From: Niastella koreensis GR20-10
Lineage (GTDB): Bacteria; Bacteroidota; Bacteroidia; Chitinophagales; Chitinophagaceae
NCBI RefSeq assembly: GCF_000246855.1
Contig: NC_016609.1
Location: 8,382,744 to 8,446,743, forward strand
DNA length: 64,000 nucleotides
Reading direction: 5' to 3'
In this document: one piece after another, positions 18,174 to 26,973 of the stretch
Layout of the letters: every line of letters starts with the position of its first letter
Numbering within the stretch: position 1 is the first letter of the stretch
Notes under the pieces: generated by a model
Seen by the model: the letters and a program-made list of their open reading frames with translations, nothing else
Databases searched by the model: none
What the model was told of the DNA's origin: nothing
Position numbers and translations under genes: made by a program

Positions 18174-18755
18174 TTATCTTCCTGCTGCTACTCCTAACCA
18201 ATTGCTCTTTTCTTTGGGCCGCATGATGATTTTTTTCTTTACCAGAATATCTTCAAGCATTTGTTTGGCCCGGGTATATTGCGAACGGCTGGTACTTTCT
18301 TCAATATCCAGCATGTCGGCAATTTCTTTGTGCGAATACCCTTCAATGGCATATAGGTTAAGAACCGTACGGTAACCTATAGGTAGCAGACGGATGCATT
18401 CTACTACTTGTTTTGCCTGAACTATTGAAGGCACTGATTCTTCGCGCACCTGGATGCTGGTAGCATGAATGATATCGACGCTTTCGTTGAACTTCTTGTT
18501 CTTTTTGAGGTGGTTGATACAGGTATGAACTATGATTCGCCGTATCCAACCCTCAAATGCTCCTTTGTTCTGAAAGGTGTGTATCTGTGAAAATACCTTG
18601 ATAAACCCTTCCTGTAACATGTCTTCAGCATCTTCCCGGTGGTGGGCGAACCTGTAACACACTGACAGCATTTTGGGGCTGTACCTGTTGTACAACTCCC
18701 GTTGGGCAGTGGTGTCGTTACGTAAACAGCCTTGTAAAATGGCGTCGTCGGTCAT
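18174..18755 (-). CDS. ECF RNA polymerase sigma factor
   Basis: 193 residues from ATG 18755 (a TTG 11 codons upstream is possible). Region 2 is visible as YNRYSPKMLSVCYRF...EDAEDMLQEGFIKVF (about residues 22-60, with the -10-reading GWIRRIIVHTCINH helix after it), and region 4 as LPIGYRTVLNLYAIEGYSH and IADMLDIEESTSRSQYTRAK, a helix-turn-helix. It directs RNA polymerase to an unknown regulon. The adjacent membrane/beta-barrel protein is the likely regulator. No promoter of the vegetative type is obvious upstream, which would fit autoregulation. Confidence 0.88.
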   Translation of the reverse strand: MTDDAILQGCLRNDTTAQRELYNRYSPKMLSVCYRFAHHREDAEDMLQEGFIKVFSQIHTFQNKGAFEGWIRRIIVHTCINHLKKNKKFNESVDIIHATSIQVREESVPSIVQAKQVVECIRLLPIGYRTVLNLYAIEGYSHKEIADMLDIEESTSRSQYTRAKQMLEDILVKKKIIMRPKEKSNWLGVAAGR

Positions 18756-19053
18756 ATAAACCGTTTGGTTGCCCTGTAATTTAGACAATTTTTCGATGTA
18801 AAAGCTGCGCTATTTATAAAAAATTAACCCTTCCGGGCACCGGTTTTAATGTGGCAAAACCGGGTTTTAGCGGCCGTTTTTGTCGTTTGTAATTTGGATA
18901 ACCATGAGTTTCATCCCTTTATCTAACCCGGTGGCGTAAGTTTTGCTGCATTTTAAAATAGCTGTTTAACCCTCTCTGATTTTTTAAACAACGCCATGAA
19001 ACCGGCCTGCTAACGAGCAATATATTCTACAAGACATCTTAAAACATGCGACC

Positions 19054-20880
19054 ATGGCTAATTTAGAAGAAGTAACCCAATCCGGCTCCCCATCAATTGA
19101 AATACACAATGTCGATGAACATGGCGAACATGCCAAACATTCGTTCTGGAGCAAGTATGTATTTAGTCAGGACCATAAAATGATTGCCCGCCAGTTCCTG
19201 ATAACGGGTATGATCTGGGCTATCATCGGGGCTGGCTTTTCTGTGCTGTTCCGGATTCAATTGGCTTATCCCAACGACAGCTTTCCCATTCTTGAAGACC
19301 TGCTGGGGCATTGGGGCGAAGGAGGACATATTAATCACGAGTTTTATTATTCCCTGGTTACCATGCATGGAACCATCATGATCTTTTTTGTGCTAACTGC
19401 CGGGTTAAGCGGCACCTTTGCCAACTTTTTAATTCCCCTGCAATGCGGTGCGCGCGATATGGCTTCGCCCATGCTGAATATGCTTTCCTACTGGTTCTTT
19501 CTGGCTGCCAGTATTGTTATGTTCTCCTCGCTGTTTTTGGAAAGCGGTCCGGCCAGTGGTGGATGGACGGCCTATCCGCCGCTAAGTGCGCTGGGCGATG
19601 CCATGCCCGGTTCGCGGGCGGGCGTTGATTACTGGCTTATATCGCTTGCCTTGTTTGTGGTAAGCACCCTGCTGGGCGGCATCAATTACATTTCAACCAT
19701 TTTAAACCTGCGCACCAAGGGGATGACCATGACGCGATTGCCATTAACCATCTGGGCCCTGTTCTTTACTGCCTGTTTGGGATTATTATCGTTCCCGGTG
19801 TTACTCTCTGGTTTCATCCTGTTGTTGTTCGATCGTCATGCAGGCACCAGCTTTTATCTTAGTGATATTTATATGAGCAGCATTGGCAAAGCCCTGCCCC
19901 ATGAGGGCGGCAGCGCCATTCTGTACCAGCACCTGTTCTGGTTTTTAGGCCACCCCGAAGTATATATTGTGATCCTACCGGCTATGGGTATTGCATCGGA
20001 GGTTATCAGTGTCAATTCGCGCAAACCTATTTTTGGTTATACGGCCATGGTAGGGTCGTTGTTTGCCATTGCCATCCTATCGTTCCTGGTATGGGCGCAC
20101 CATATGTTTGTGACGGGTATGAATCCCTTCCTGGGTTCGGTGTTCGTATTATTGACGCTGCTCATTGCCATACCCTCGGCCATAAAAGTATTTAACTGGC
20201 TTACCACGTTGTGGCGGGGAAATATCCGGTTTACGCCGGCCATGTTATTCGCCATTGGGTTTGTAAGCGTATTTATTTCGGGCGGGTTAACCGGCATCTG
20301 GCTGGGTAATTCAACCATTGATATACATGTGCACGACACGTATTTTATTATCGCCCACTTTCACCTGGTAATGGGCGTGGCGGCTATGTTTGGGATGTTT
20401 GCCGGTATTTACCACTGGTTTCCTAAAATGTATGGCCGGTATATGAACAACACACTTGGTAATATTCATTTCTGGGTAACTATGGCAGGGGCTTACTGTA
20501 TTTTCTGGCCCATGCACTATGAGGGACTGGCAGGTATGCCGCGGCGTTACCTGGATTATTCCGGCTGGGCATCGTTCAACCAGTTTGAAGACCTGAACCG
20601 GTTTATCACCATTGCCTCTATCATTGTTTTTGCCGTGCAGTTATTGTTTGTCTTTAATTTCTTTTATTCCATTTTCAAAGGAAGAACCGTAACCAGTTTA
20701 AACCCCTGGCAGGCTACCACCCTGGAGTGGACAACACCCATACATCCACCACATGGTAACTGGGAAGGGGAGATACCGGAGGTGCATAGGTGGGCTTATG
20801 ATTATGACAGAGGTGATAGATCGTTTATACCTCAAACAGAGGAGGTAGGTGACAGGGAGCCGCAGTTTGTGGAGAAGTAA
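19054..20880 (+). CDS. ctaD: Cytochrome c oxidase subunit I
   Basis: 608 residues, about 12 transmembrane helices. Key residues of an A-type heme-copper oxidase can be placed: His105 (low-spin heme, TMHGTIMIF), Asp135 (D-channel entry, CGARDMASP), His300-Pro-Glu-Val-Tyr304 (Cu-B ligand and the His-Tyr cross-link), His349-His350 (Cu-B), Lys378 (K-channel, IPSAIKVFNW), and His435/His437 (heme a3 and heme a, AHFHLVMG). It reduces O2 to water at the end of respiration and pumps protons. Unusually for the family, no subunit II, III or other cox/act genes flank it; its neighbours are a sigma-factor operon and gpmI, with its own terminator. Confidence 0.95.
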   Translation: MANLEEVTQSGSPSIEIHNVDEHGEHAKHSFWSKYVFSQDHKMIARQFLITGMIWAIIGAGFSVLFRIQLAYPNDSFPILEDLLGHWGEGGHINHEFYYSLVTMHGTIMIFFVLTAGLSGTFANFLIPLQCGARDMASPMLNMLSYWFFLAASIVMFSSLFLESGPASGGWTAYPPLSALGDAMPGSRAGVDYWLISLALFVVSTLLGGINYISTILNLRTKGMTMTRLPLTIWALFFTACLGLLSFPVLLSGFILLLFDRHAGTSFYLSDIYMSSIGKALPHEGGSAILYQHLFWFLGHPEVYIVILPAMGIASEVISVNSRKPIFGYTAMVGSLFAIAILSFLVWAHHMFVTGMNPFLGSVFVLLTLLIAIPSAIKVFNWLTTLWRGNIRFTPAMLFAIGFVSVFISGGLTGIWLGNSTIDIHVHDTYFIIAHFHLVMGVAAMFGMFAGIYHWFPKMYGRYMNNTLGNIHFWVTMAGAYCIFWPMHYEGLAGMPRRYLDYSGWASFNQFEDLNRFITIASIIVFAVQLLFVFNFFYSIFKGRTVTSLNPWQATTLEWTTPIHPPHGNWEGEIPEVHRWAYDYDRGDRSFIPQTEEVGDREPQFVEK

Positions 20881-21021
20881 GTTGAAAAGTTGATAAGGTT
20901 GATAGAGGAAAGCCAAAAGCAAACAGGGTTGACGGTCTTAAACCATCAACCCTGTTTGCTATTTTGGATGTATTTCCTTTATCAACACTGTCAATTCTAT
21001 CAACCTTTCAACTATTAAATC
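20881..21021. repeat. Intergenic inverted repeat of GTTGATAAGGTTGAT units around a terminator
   Basis: The left arm (20881-20911) consists of gttgaaaagttgataaggttgat words; the right arm (about 20970-21021) has atcaacctttcaac and ttatcaaca words. They enclose the hairpin at 20918-20960. Units of the same kind appear at 45299-45345 and 59888-59925. Confidence 0.75.
20918..20962 (+). terminator. Terminator between convergent ctaD and gpmI
   Basis: AGCAAACAGGGTTGA pairs exactly with TCAACCCTGTTTGCT, with an inner GGT/ACC pair, followed by ATTTT. Near-symmetric, so it can serve both convergent genes. Confidence 0.75.
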
Positions 21022-22538
21022 AACACCTCACCAGTCATTTCTGCCGGAATAGGAAGGTGCATCACGGTAAGAATAGTGGGAGCAATATCGCCCAGTTTAC
21101 CTGGTTTTACAGATCCTTTAAAATCATTAGAGATAATGAACAAAGGCACAAGGTTCATAGTGTGGGCGGTATTGGGCGTACCATCCTGGTTAATCAGGTA
21201 ATCGGCATTACCGTGATCGGCAGTTAAGAAAACAGTATACCCATGCGCCAGTGCAGCAGTTACCACGCGCTCAACACAATGGTCAACGGTTTCAACAGCT
21301 TTAATGGCGGCAGAGAAAACGCCGGTGTGACCCACCATGTCGGCATTGGCAAAATTCAGACAAATAAAATCAGCTGATTCTTTTTCAATTTCCGGAACAA
21401 TGGCGTCGGTTACTTCGTTTGCGCTCATTTCAGGCTTCAGGTCGTACGTTGCCACTTTAGGGGAAGGGATCATAATGCGGCGTTCACCTTCAAAAGGCTG
21501 CTCACGGCCCCCACTGAAAAAGAAAGATACGTGCGGGTATTTTTCAGTTTCGGCTATGCGGATCTGTTTCTTGCCATTATTGGCCAGAATTTCACCCAGC
21601 GTATTGTTCAGGTTATCGTTCTCAAATACCACGTTCACGTTTTTGAAAGTCTTATCATACTCCGTCATGGTGGTATAGTTCAGCGACAGTTTCTTCATGC
21701 CAAAATCAGGCATATCGGTTTGCGAAAGCACTTCGGTGATCTCCCGGCAGCGGTCGGTGCGGAAGTTAAAACAGATAACCGCATCACCATCTTTTATGGT
21801 AGCCAAAGGTTTTTGATCGGCGCCAAGGATAACCGTTGGCTTTATAAATTCATCGGTAACGTTGGCGGCATAAGATTGCTCAATGGCTGCCAGTGGATCG
21901 GTTGCTTTTTCGCCAATGCCATTTACCATAGCATCGTAAGCAAGTTTCACCCGTTCCCATCGTTTATCGCGGTCCATGGCATAATACCGGCCATCTATGG
22001 TGGCAATTTTACCAACGTTCTCGTTCAGGTGACGCTGTAAGTCGGTCACAAAGCCCAATCCGCTTTTAGGGTCGGTATCTCGGCCATCGGTGAATGCATG
22101 AACAAATACTTCGGAAACACCTTCCTGTTTGCACAGGGTGATGATGGCTTTTAAATGATTGGTGTGAGAGTGTACGCCGCCATCGCTTACCAGGCCTATG
22201 AGGTGTAAAGGTTTTTTATTGTCTTTGCTGTAGCGGATGGCTTTTAATAAATGTTCGTTTTTAAAAAAGGAACCATCGCGTACTGCAACATTGATGCGTT
22301 GTAATTCCTGGTAAACAATACGGCCGGCGCCCAGGTTCAGGTGGCCAACTTCACTGTTTCCCATTTGTCCATCGGGTAACCCTACTAATTCGCCACAGGT
22401 AATTAATGTGGTATTAGGATATTTTGCATACAATGAGCTTACAAAAGGAGTTTTTGCATTTTGAATAGCATCTGAAGATTTAACCTTTCCAAGGCCCCAA
22501 CCGTCCATGATGACTAATATAGCTTTATTATTTTGCAT
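21015..22538 (-). CDS. gpmI: 2,3-bisphosphoglycerate-independent phosphoglycerate mutase
   Basis: 507 residues, the usual length. This cytoplasmic glycolytic/gluconeogenic enzyme interconverts 3- and 2-phosphoglycerate through a phosphoserine. The N-terminal alkaline-phosphatase-like metal site is VIMDGWGLGK, the catalytic Ser62 lies in MGNSEVGHLNLGAGR, the substrate-binding loop is HAFTDGRDTDPKSG, and the second metal site is VFLTADHGNADY near the C-terminus with NTAHTMNLVP. Monocistronic. A TACCTTTG -7 element lies at 22578-22585. Confidence 0.97.
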   Translation of the reverse strand: MQNNKAILVIMDGWGLGKVKSSDAIQNAKTPFVSSLYAKYPNTTLITCGELVGLPDGQMGNSEVGHLNLGAGRIVYQELQRINVAVRDGSFFKNEHLLKAIRYSKDNKKPLHLIGLVSDGGVHSHTNHLKAIITLCKQEGVSEVFVHAFTDGRDTDPKSGLGFVTDLQRHLNENVGKIATIDGRYYAMDRDKRWERVKLAYDAMVNGIGEKATDPLAAIEQSYAANVTDEFIKPTVILGADQKPLATIKDGDAVICFNFRTDRCREITEVLSQTDMPDFGMKKLSLNYTTMTEYDKTFKNVNVVFENDNLNNTLGEILANNGKKQIRIAETEKYPHVSFFFSGGREQPFEGERRIMIPSPKVATYDLKPEMSANEVTDAIVPEIEKESADFICLNFANADMVGHTGVFSAAIKAVETVDHCVERVVTAALAHGYTVFLTADHGNADYLINQDGTPNTAHTMNLVPLFIISNDFKGSVKPGKLGDIAPTILTVMHLPIPAEMTGEVLI

Positions 22539-22577
22539 ATAACTAGATGATTATGTTTGGCTTGTTATTGAGAAATG

Positions 22578-22585
22578 CAAAGGTA
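22578..22585 (-). promoter_or_regulatory. Candidate -7 element of gpmI
   Basis: The minus strand reads TACCTTTG, an exact TAnnTTTG match, about 40 bases before the gpmI ATG. A good -33 TTG is not visible. Confidence 0.45.
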
Positions 22586-22678
22586 AGGCAATGCGCCGGT
22601 AGTAGTAATTTTTGGCGCCATTCTTACTTTGGCATATTTTTAGCGAATTTAGCGGTGAAACGTAAAATTTGTTCATTT

Positions 22679-23068
22679 ATGAAAAAGTATCTGGGATTTG
22701 CGATGGTAGCCATTTCGCTGGTCCTGGTGTCATTTACCCCCCTTTATTCTATCGACGACGTGGTAGCTGCCATGAAAACCGGTAATGCCAATCAGCTCTC
22801 GAAGTATTTTGACAGCCGCATTGATCTATCATTGCCAGGTAAGAGCGATAATTACAGCAAAAGCCAGGCTGAAATGATCTTGAAAGATTTTTTTGCCAAC
22901 AATACTGTAAAGAACTTCGTAGTAAAACATAAAGGGGAGCAAAATGGCTCCCAGTTCTGCATCGGATTACTGCAAACCAAAAACGGGAACTTCCGCACTA
23001 AATTCTTTATGAAGCAAAAAGGCGACCAGCAGGTTGTTCAGGAGCTTGGGATTGAAGTAACGGAGTAA
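22679..23068 (+). CDS. DUF4783-like exported protein
   Basis: 129 residues from ATG 22679, which begins a signal peptide (KKYLGFAMVAISLVLVSF); the open frame upstream has no signal character. The mature part (SIDDVVAAMKTGNANQLSKYF then KSQAEMILKDFFANN) fits the small NTF2-like DUF4783 family found in Bacteroidota, in which an alpha+beta cone carries no known catalytic site. Likely periplasmic. Function unknown. It stands alone between gpmI and nadC. Confidence 0.7.
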   Translation: MKKYLGFAMVAISLVLVSFTPLYSIDDVVAAMKTGNANQLSKYFDSRIDLSLPGKSDNYSKSQAEMILKDFFANNTVKNFVVKHKGEQNGSQFCIGLLQTKNGNFRTKFFMKQKGDQQVVQELGIEVTE

Positions 23069-23069
23069 T

Positions 23070-23182
23070 CAATAGGCAATTCCCCGGCTTCGCCCGGGAA
23101 CAACAGACAATAGGCAAAACTTCAAAAAATTCATGATGTCCGAACTTTGGCAAGCCTTGCCTATTGTCAATTGGCAATTGTA
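23070..23182. repeat. Intergenic inverted repeat of CAATAGGCAAT / ATTGTCAATTGGCAAT units
   Basis: Left words (caataggcaattcc, aacagacaataggcaa; 23070-23120) face right words (ttgcctattgtcaattggcaattg; 23153-23180). The right arm contains the -33 element of nadC and abuts its -7 element. Confidence 0.65.
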
Positions 23183-23188
23183 CCTTTG
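23157..23188 (+). promoter_or_regulatory. Promoter of nadC with almost no leader
   Basis: TTG (23157-23159), a 21-bp gap, TACCTTTG (23181-23188). The nadC ATG is at 23193, so transcription would start at or within a few bases of the start codon. Confidence 0.65.
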
Positions 23189-23192
23189 ATTT

Positions 23193-24047
23193 ATGCTCAC
23201 ATTCAACGAACAGCTACATCTATTAATAGAAGCGGCGCTGCACGAAGACATTGGCGACGGAGATCACTCCACCTTATCGGCTATACCTGCCGATGCAAGA
23301 GGAAAAGCCGTGTTAAAGATCAAACAGGCCGGCACTATTGCCGGTATGCAGGTTGCTGAAGCTATTTTCAGGTATAAAGAACCTGGCGCACGGTTTATTG
23401 CTTTTAAAAAAGATGGCGATACTATGTTGCCCGGCGAAAATGCATTTGAAGTAATTGCCACGGTACATACTATTCTGCAATGCGAAAGGCTGGTGTTGAA
23501 TTGCATGCAGCGCATGAGCGGCATTGCCACCCTCACCCGTCAATATACTGACCAGTTAAAAGGATACGCCACCAAATTACTGGATACGCGCAAAACCACG
23601 CCTGGTTTCCGGCTTCTGGAAAAAGAAGCAGTGCGTATTGGCGGCGGTCACAATCACCGCATGGGGTTGTATGATATGATCATGCTGAAGGATAACCATA
23701 TTGATTATTGCGGAGGCCTTGAAAAAGCCATCGAACGGGCCTGGGAATATGTACAACAGGTAAAACCCGGGTTAAAAATTGAAGTGGAAACCCGCAGCCT
23801 GGATGATGTTAAACGGGTGGTGGCCTTTGGCAAAGTTGACCGTATTATGCTGGATAATTTTACCCCCCAGCAGCTTAGTCAGGCGTTGAAAATAATAAAC
23901 GGTCAGTATGAAACCGAAGCCAGTGGTGGAATAACCCTCGAAAATATTACCGAATATGCTCAAACCGGCGTAGATTATGTAAGCGTTGGCGCACTTATTC
24001 ACCAGGCAGTGAGCCTTGATTTGAGTTTAAAGGCGGTTATTGCATAG
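23193..24047 (+). CDS. nadC: Nicotinate-nucleotide pyrophosphorylase (quinolinate phosphoribosyltransferase)
   Basis: 284 residues. It converts quinolinate and PRPP to nicotinate mononucleotide, CO2 and pyrophosphate in NAD synthesis. Motifs: EDIGDGDHST at the N-terminus, CERLVLNCMQRMSGIAT, DTRKTTPGFR, the signature RIGGGHNHRMGLYDMIMLKDNH region (about residues 148-169), DRIMLDNF, and EASGGITLENI for the phosphate-binding loop. Full length. Its promoter overlaps an intergenic repeat and leaves essentially no 5' leader. kynA (tryptophan dioxygenase) elsewhere in the window could feed quinolinate, but the other kynurenine genes are not here. Confidence 0.97.
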   Translation: MLTFNEQLHLLIEAALHEDIGDGDHSTLSAIPADARGKAVLKIKQAGTIAGMQVAEAIFRYKEPGARFIAFKKDGDTMLPGENAFEVIATVHTILQCERLVLNCMQRMSGIATLTRQYTDQLKGYATKLLDTRKTTPGFRLLEKEAVRIGGGHNHRMGLYDMIMLKDNHIDYCGGLEKAIERAWEYVQQVKPGLKIEVETRSLDDVKRVVAFGKVDRIMLDNFTPQQLSQALKIINGQYETEASGGITLENITEYAQTGVDYVSVGALIHQAVSLDLSLKAVIA

Positions 24048-24086
24048 AACGTATTTCTGTGGAATAAATATAGCATTACAAAATAA

Positions 24087-24168
24087 AGTTGAAGGCTAAA
24101 GTTGAAAGGTTAAAGCTCAAAGCAATTATAGTGAGCGCTTTGACCTTTAGGCTTTCTCCTTTCAGCTA
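24087..24168. repeat. Intergenic inverted repeat of AAGTTGAAAGGTTAAAGC units
   Basis: The left arm (24087-24124) carries gttgaaggctaaagttgaaagg words; the right arm (24137-24168) carries gctttgacctttaggctttctcctttcagct. They can pair as a stem of about 30 bp with a short loop. Same unit type as 6269-6382. Confidence 0.75.
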
Positions 24169-24181
24169 AAATTTTGAGACC

Positions 24182-24529
24182 ATGAGTAAAAAGAATAAGC
24201 CCGATAACAAAGGCTTCGTATACAGCACCGATCCCAACTTCAAATTTGAAGAAGAGCAAAAAGGCCGATCACAAACATTACCACCCGAACAACAGAAATT
24301 ACGCATCTGGTTAAATACCAGGTTGCGTGCCGGCAAAGCGGTTACCCTCATCGTTGATTTTGCAGGAACCGAAGATGACCTGGAAGACCTGGGCAAGAAG
24401 CTGAAGAACTATTGCGGTACAGGAGGTTCTGCCAAAGATGGCGAGATCCTTATCCAGGGCGATCAACGCGATAAAGTATTACAATGGCTGTTAAAGAATG
24501 GCTATAAAAACAGCAAGAAGGCGGGGTAG
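24182..24529 (+). CDS. SUI1/eIF1-like translation factor (YciH family)
   Basis: 115 residues. The C-terminal 75 residues match the SUI1 fold: RLRAGKAVTLIVDFAGTEDD, LGKKLKNYCGTGGSAKDGEI and LIQGDQRDKVLQWLLKNGY. Bacterial members (YciH) resemble eIF1 and can influence start-codon selection or act under stress. The N-terminal 30 residues are a charged, likely flexible tail (KKNKPDNKGFVYSTDPNFKF) common to Bacteroidota versions. Monocistronic. Confidence 0.9.
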   Translation: MSKKNKPDNKGFVYSTDPNFKFEEEQKGRSQTLPPEQQKLRIWLNTRLRAGKAVTLIVDFAGTEDDLEDLGKKLKNYCGTGGSAKDGEILIQGDQRDKVLQWLLKNGYKNSKKAG

Positions 24530-24585
24530 GCGATCGTTTTTCTGATAGTATTTGCTTATGTATTTCATCCTGGAATTTGTTAACT

Positions 24586-24810
24586 ATGATTGGTTGGGCT
24601 ATTCTATATGCAATTCTATTTTTTATTGCTTTTATTTCGCTGCTTATTGGCGTACCATCCTGGATAATGGGTACTATAAACAGAGACCGTGGCTGGGTTG
24701 TTTTTGCGTATAGGGTGCTGGGAGTTATGCTGGTGGCAGTTGCCCTAATATATACAATGCGTTACACTGTGGTAAAAAGTTGGATTAACCATTTGCTGCA
24801 CCTTCATTAG
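24586..24810 (+). CDS. Small two-span membrane protein, unknown
   Basis: 74 residues from ATG 24586. Two hydrophobic segments (about 2-27 and 43-60) are separated by a polar loop (NRDRGW), ending with KSWINHLLHLH. No known motif. The gene is followed by a strong terminator and may share a transcript with the SUI1 gene 56 bp upstream. Confidence 0.6.
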   Translation: MIGWAILYAILFFIAFISLLIGVPSWIMGTINRDRGWVVFAYRVLGVMLVAVALIYTMRYTVVKSWINHLLHLH

Positions 24811-24829
24811 AAAGATCACTTACTTATAA

Positions 24830-24866
24830 TAAAAGAGGGCCCGTTACTTAAAACGAGCCCTCTTTG
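24830..24866 (+). terminator. Terminator, convergent with isocitrate dehydrogenase
   Basis: AAAGAGGGC(c)CGT pairs with ACG(a)GCCCTCTTT around TACTTAAA. A-rich on one side and T-rich on the other, so usable in both directions. Confidence 0.8.
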
Positions 24867-24888
24867 CATATTGTCAATTGCCCATTGT

Positions 24889-26340
24889 TTATTGCCCTGC
24901 TGCTGAACTGTACGATTTCTTATCACCCCACATATTCAATAACTCCAGTGATGGTATTTTGAAATCACCACTTAAACTAACGTACAGGCCTATGATATCC
25001 TGTTGGTTCAGCGGATAATTATCGATGCTTTCAAAGCGAACGTTGTACTGGTTCACCAGGTTCGTGTAAACCGATCCGGTAGGCCATACCTGGGTGCCGC
25101 GGTTGCTGATATTGATGAGGTTGAATTTCACACCCGCATGACGCTGACATTTTTTAGCGATCACATCGGGTTGTTCATTGCTTTCGATGAACATATCAAC
25201 ACCAATGATCTTTTCCTGCTCCACTTCTTTTGTCTCCAGCATGGTGTTCTTTTCCAGTTTCAACGGCGTAGGCGTACCTGGTTTATTAGGTATTATTTCT
25301 TTGGCATTTAATTCAGGCGTTTTACCAAAGTTGCTGATGATGGCATCGGCAAACTCAGTGGTATTAAGGCTTGGTTTGCTTTTATCACCAAAGTCGCCGG
25401 TGTGCACGCCTTGTTCCAGCGTATACAATAATGCATTTTCAATAACAGCTGCATTTTCGGTAAGGCCCAGGTGACGAAGCATAGCAAACCCGCTTAACAA
25501 TAAGGCCGTGGGGTTGGCAATGTTCTTACCGGCAATATCAGGCGCTGTACCATGCACTGCTTCGAAAATACAGATGTGGTCGCCAATGTTGGCGCTGGGC
25601 GCAAAACCCAAACCACCTACCAAACCGGCGCACAGGTCAGATACGATATCGCCCTGCAGGTTGGTGAGTACCACTACATCAAACGTATCGGGGCGGGTAA
25701 CCAGCTTCATGCACAGGTCGTCAACAATTACATCATCTGCTTTCAGTTCAGGATATTCTTTGGCTACTTCATAAAAGCAGTCGAGGAACAAACCATCGGT
25801 GATCTTCATGATGTTGGCCTTGTGGCTGCAGGTGATGCGGCGGGCCTTTTTCTGGCGGGCCATTTCAAATGCATAGCGGATAACCTGTAAGCTACCGGGG
25901 CGGGTAATAAAGCGGCGGCTTAAGGCAACGTCCTGCGTAAGCATGTGCTCGATGCCACCATAGGTATCTTCAATATTTTCGCGAACTACAGTTATGTCGA
26001 TGGGGATGCCGGCTTTGGAGAAAACAGTATCAACGCCGTGCAGGGTTTGAAAAACGCGTTTGTTGGCGTAGGTGTTCCAGGTTTTGCGAGCAGTAACGTT
26101 CACACTCTTAACGCCTTTGCCTTTTGGGGTTTCCATGGGGCCTTTGAATAATACGCCCAGGCGCTCGATGGTTTGTTGGGCTTCGGGAGTCATTCCATTT
26201 GAAAAACCCTTGTCGAATACCCATTTTCCCATGTCAACCACTTCATATTCCAGGGGAACTTTATTGGCGTCGAAGATCTTTAAAACGGCACTCATGATCT
26301 CGGGACCTATGCCGTCGCCTTTGGCCACTGCAATTTTCAT
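24889..26340 (-). CDS. icd: NADP-dependent isocitrate dehydrogenase, long form
   Basis: 483 residues from ATG 26340 (the frame is open 13 codons further). It oxidatively decarboxylates isocitrate to 2-oxoglutarate in the TCA cycle. The N-terminus has AKGDGIGPEI, with the substrate motif KGPMETPKGKG..SVNVTARKTWNTYAN, the catalytic VVRENIEDTYGGIEH, and the metal/cofactor stretch NLQGDIVSDLCAGLVGG followed by FEAVHGTAPDIAGKNIANPT. The C-terminal 140 residues (from about NTMLETKEVEQEKIIGVDMF) form the extra domain of the long, Thermus/Rickettsia-like subfamily, which separates it from the E. coli enzyme. Monocistronic. Confidence 0.92.
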   Translation of the reverse strand: MKIAVAKGDGIGPEIMSAVLKIFDANKVPLEYEVVDMGKWVFDKGFSNGMTPEAQQTIERLGVLFKGPMETPKGKGVKSVNVTARKTWNTYANKRVFQTLHGVDTVFSKAGIPIDITVVRENIEDTYGGIEHMLTQDVALSRRFITRPGSLQVIRYAFEMARQKKARRITCSHKANIMKITDGLFLDCFYEVAKEYPELKADDVIVDDLCMKLVTRPDTFDVVVLTNLQGDIVSDLCAGLVGGLGFAPSANIGDHICIFEAVHGTAPDIAGKNIANPTALLLSGFAMLRHLGLTENAAVIENALLYTLEQGVHTGDFGDKSKPSLNTTEFADAIISNFGKTPELNAKEIIPNKPGTPTPLKLEKNTMLETKEVEQEKIIGVDMFIESNEQPDVIAKKCQRHAGVKFNLINISNRGTQVWPTGSVYTNLVNQYNVRFESIDNYPLNQQDIIGLYVSLSGDFKIPSLELLNMWGDKKSYSSAAGQ

Positions 26341-26585
26341 GTATATAGTTTTTGTTTGTTTAATTAAAGCCACATGCAACCGGTCACGATACCTGAATGT
26401 GTTTATATATTTAATAATGAATAGGTTATCGCGAAAGTTTCATGTTGTAAATGTAAAAACTGGTCGATGTGAATAAATCCGGGGCAAAATTAGCTATTCC
26501 ACACACAATTCATATTAAAACGTGAATAATTGCTATGGCGAGCTTTTAATTTTGATTATCTTTAAATTCCAAACTAGTTAGCGTA

Positions 26586-26972
26586 ATGGTCTCAAAGATT
26601 TCCGAAGGCATAGAAATAAGTGTCGAAACGTTCTATCAACCCGATTATTCCAACCCTGTATCGGGAGAATATATGTTTGCCTACCGGATCACCATTGAAA
26701 ATCACAACAACTATCCAGTTAAACTGCACCGCCGCCACTGGTATATTATCGACAGCAATGGAACCAATCGTGAAGTAGAAGGCGAAGGGGTAGTAGGCGT
26801 TCAACCCACTTTACAACCCGGCGAGCGGTATCAGTATGTAAGCGGTTGCAACCTGCGCAGCGAAATGGGTAAAATGCATGGCACCTATCTCATGGAGAAT
26901 TTGTTTAATAAAACATCGTTCGATGTGAATATTCCCGTGTTTGAGATGATTGTGCCGTTTAAGATGAATTGA
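26586..26972 (+). CDS. apaG: ApaG domain protein
   Basis: 128 residues, exactly the ApaG length. The fibronectin-III-like fold is shown by GIEISVETFYQPDYSNP, MFAYRITIENHNNYPVKLHRRHWYI (cited in parts: ITIENHN, LLHRRHW-type block), EVEGEGVVGVQPTLQPGE and GTYLMEN. ApaG proteins are linked to Co2+/Mg2+ tolerance and diadenosine tetraphosphate metabolism in enterobacteria, but their biochemical activity is unsettled. Monocistronic, with a strong terminator. Confidence 0.93.
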   Translation: MVSKISEGIEISVETFYQPDYSNPVSGEYMFAYRITIENHNNYPVKLHRRHWYIIDSNGTNREVEGEGVVGVQPTLQPGERYQYVSGCNLRSEMGKMHGTYLMENLFNKTSFDVNIPVFEMIVPFKMN

Positions 26973-26973
26973 T

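Noticed and set aside
26072-26476. Long plus-strand frames opposite isocitrate dehydrogenase and similar frames opposite gpmI and the POT gene
   Set aside because: They lie antisense within well-identified genes, lack family motifs, and reflect codon bias of the true strand.
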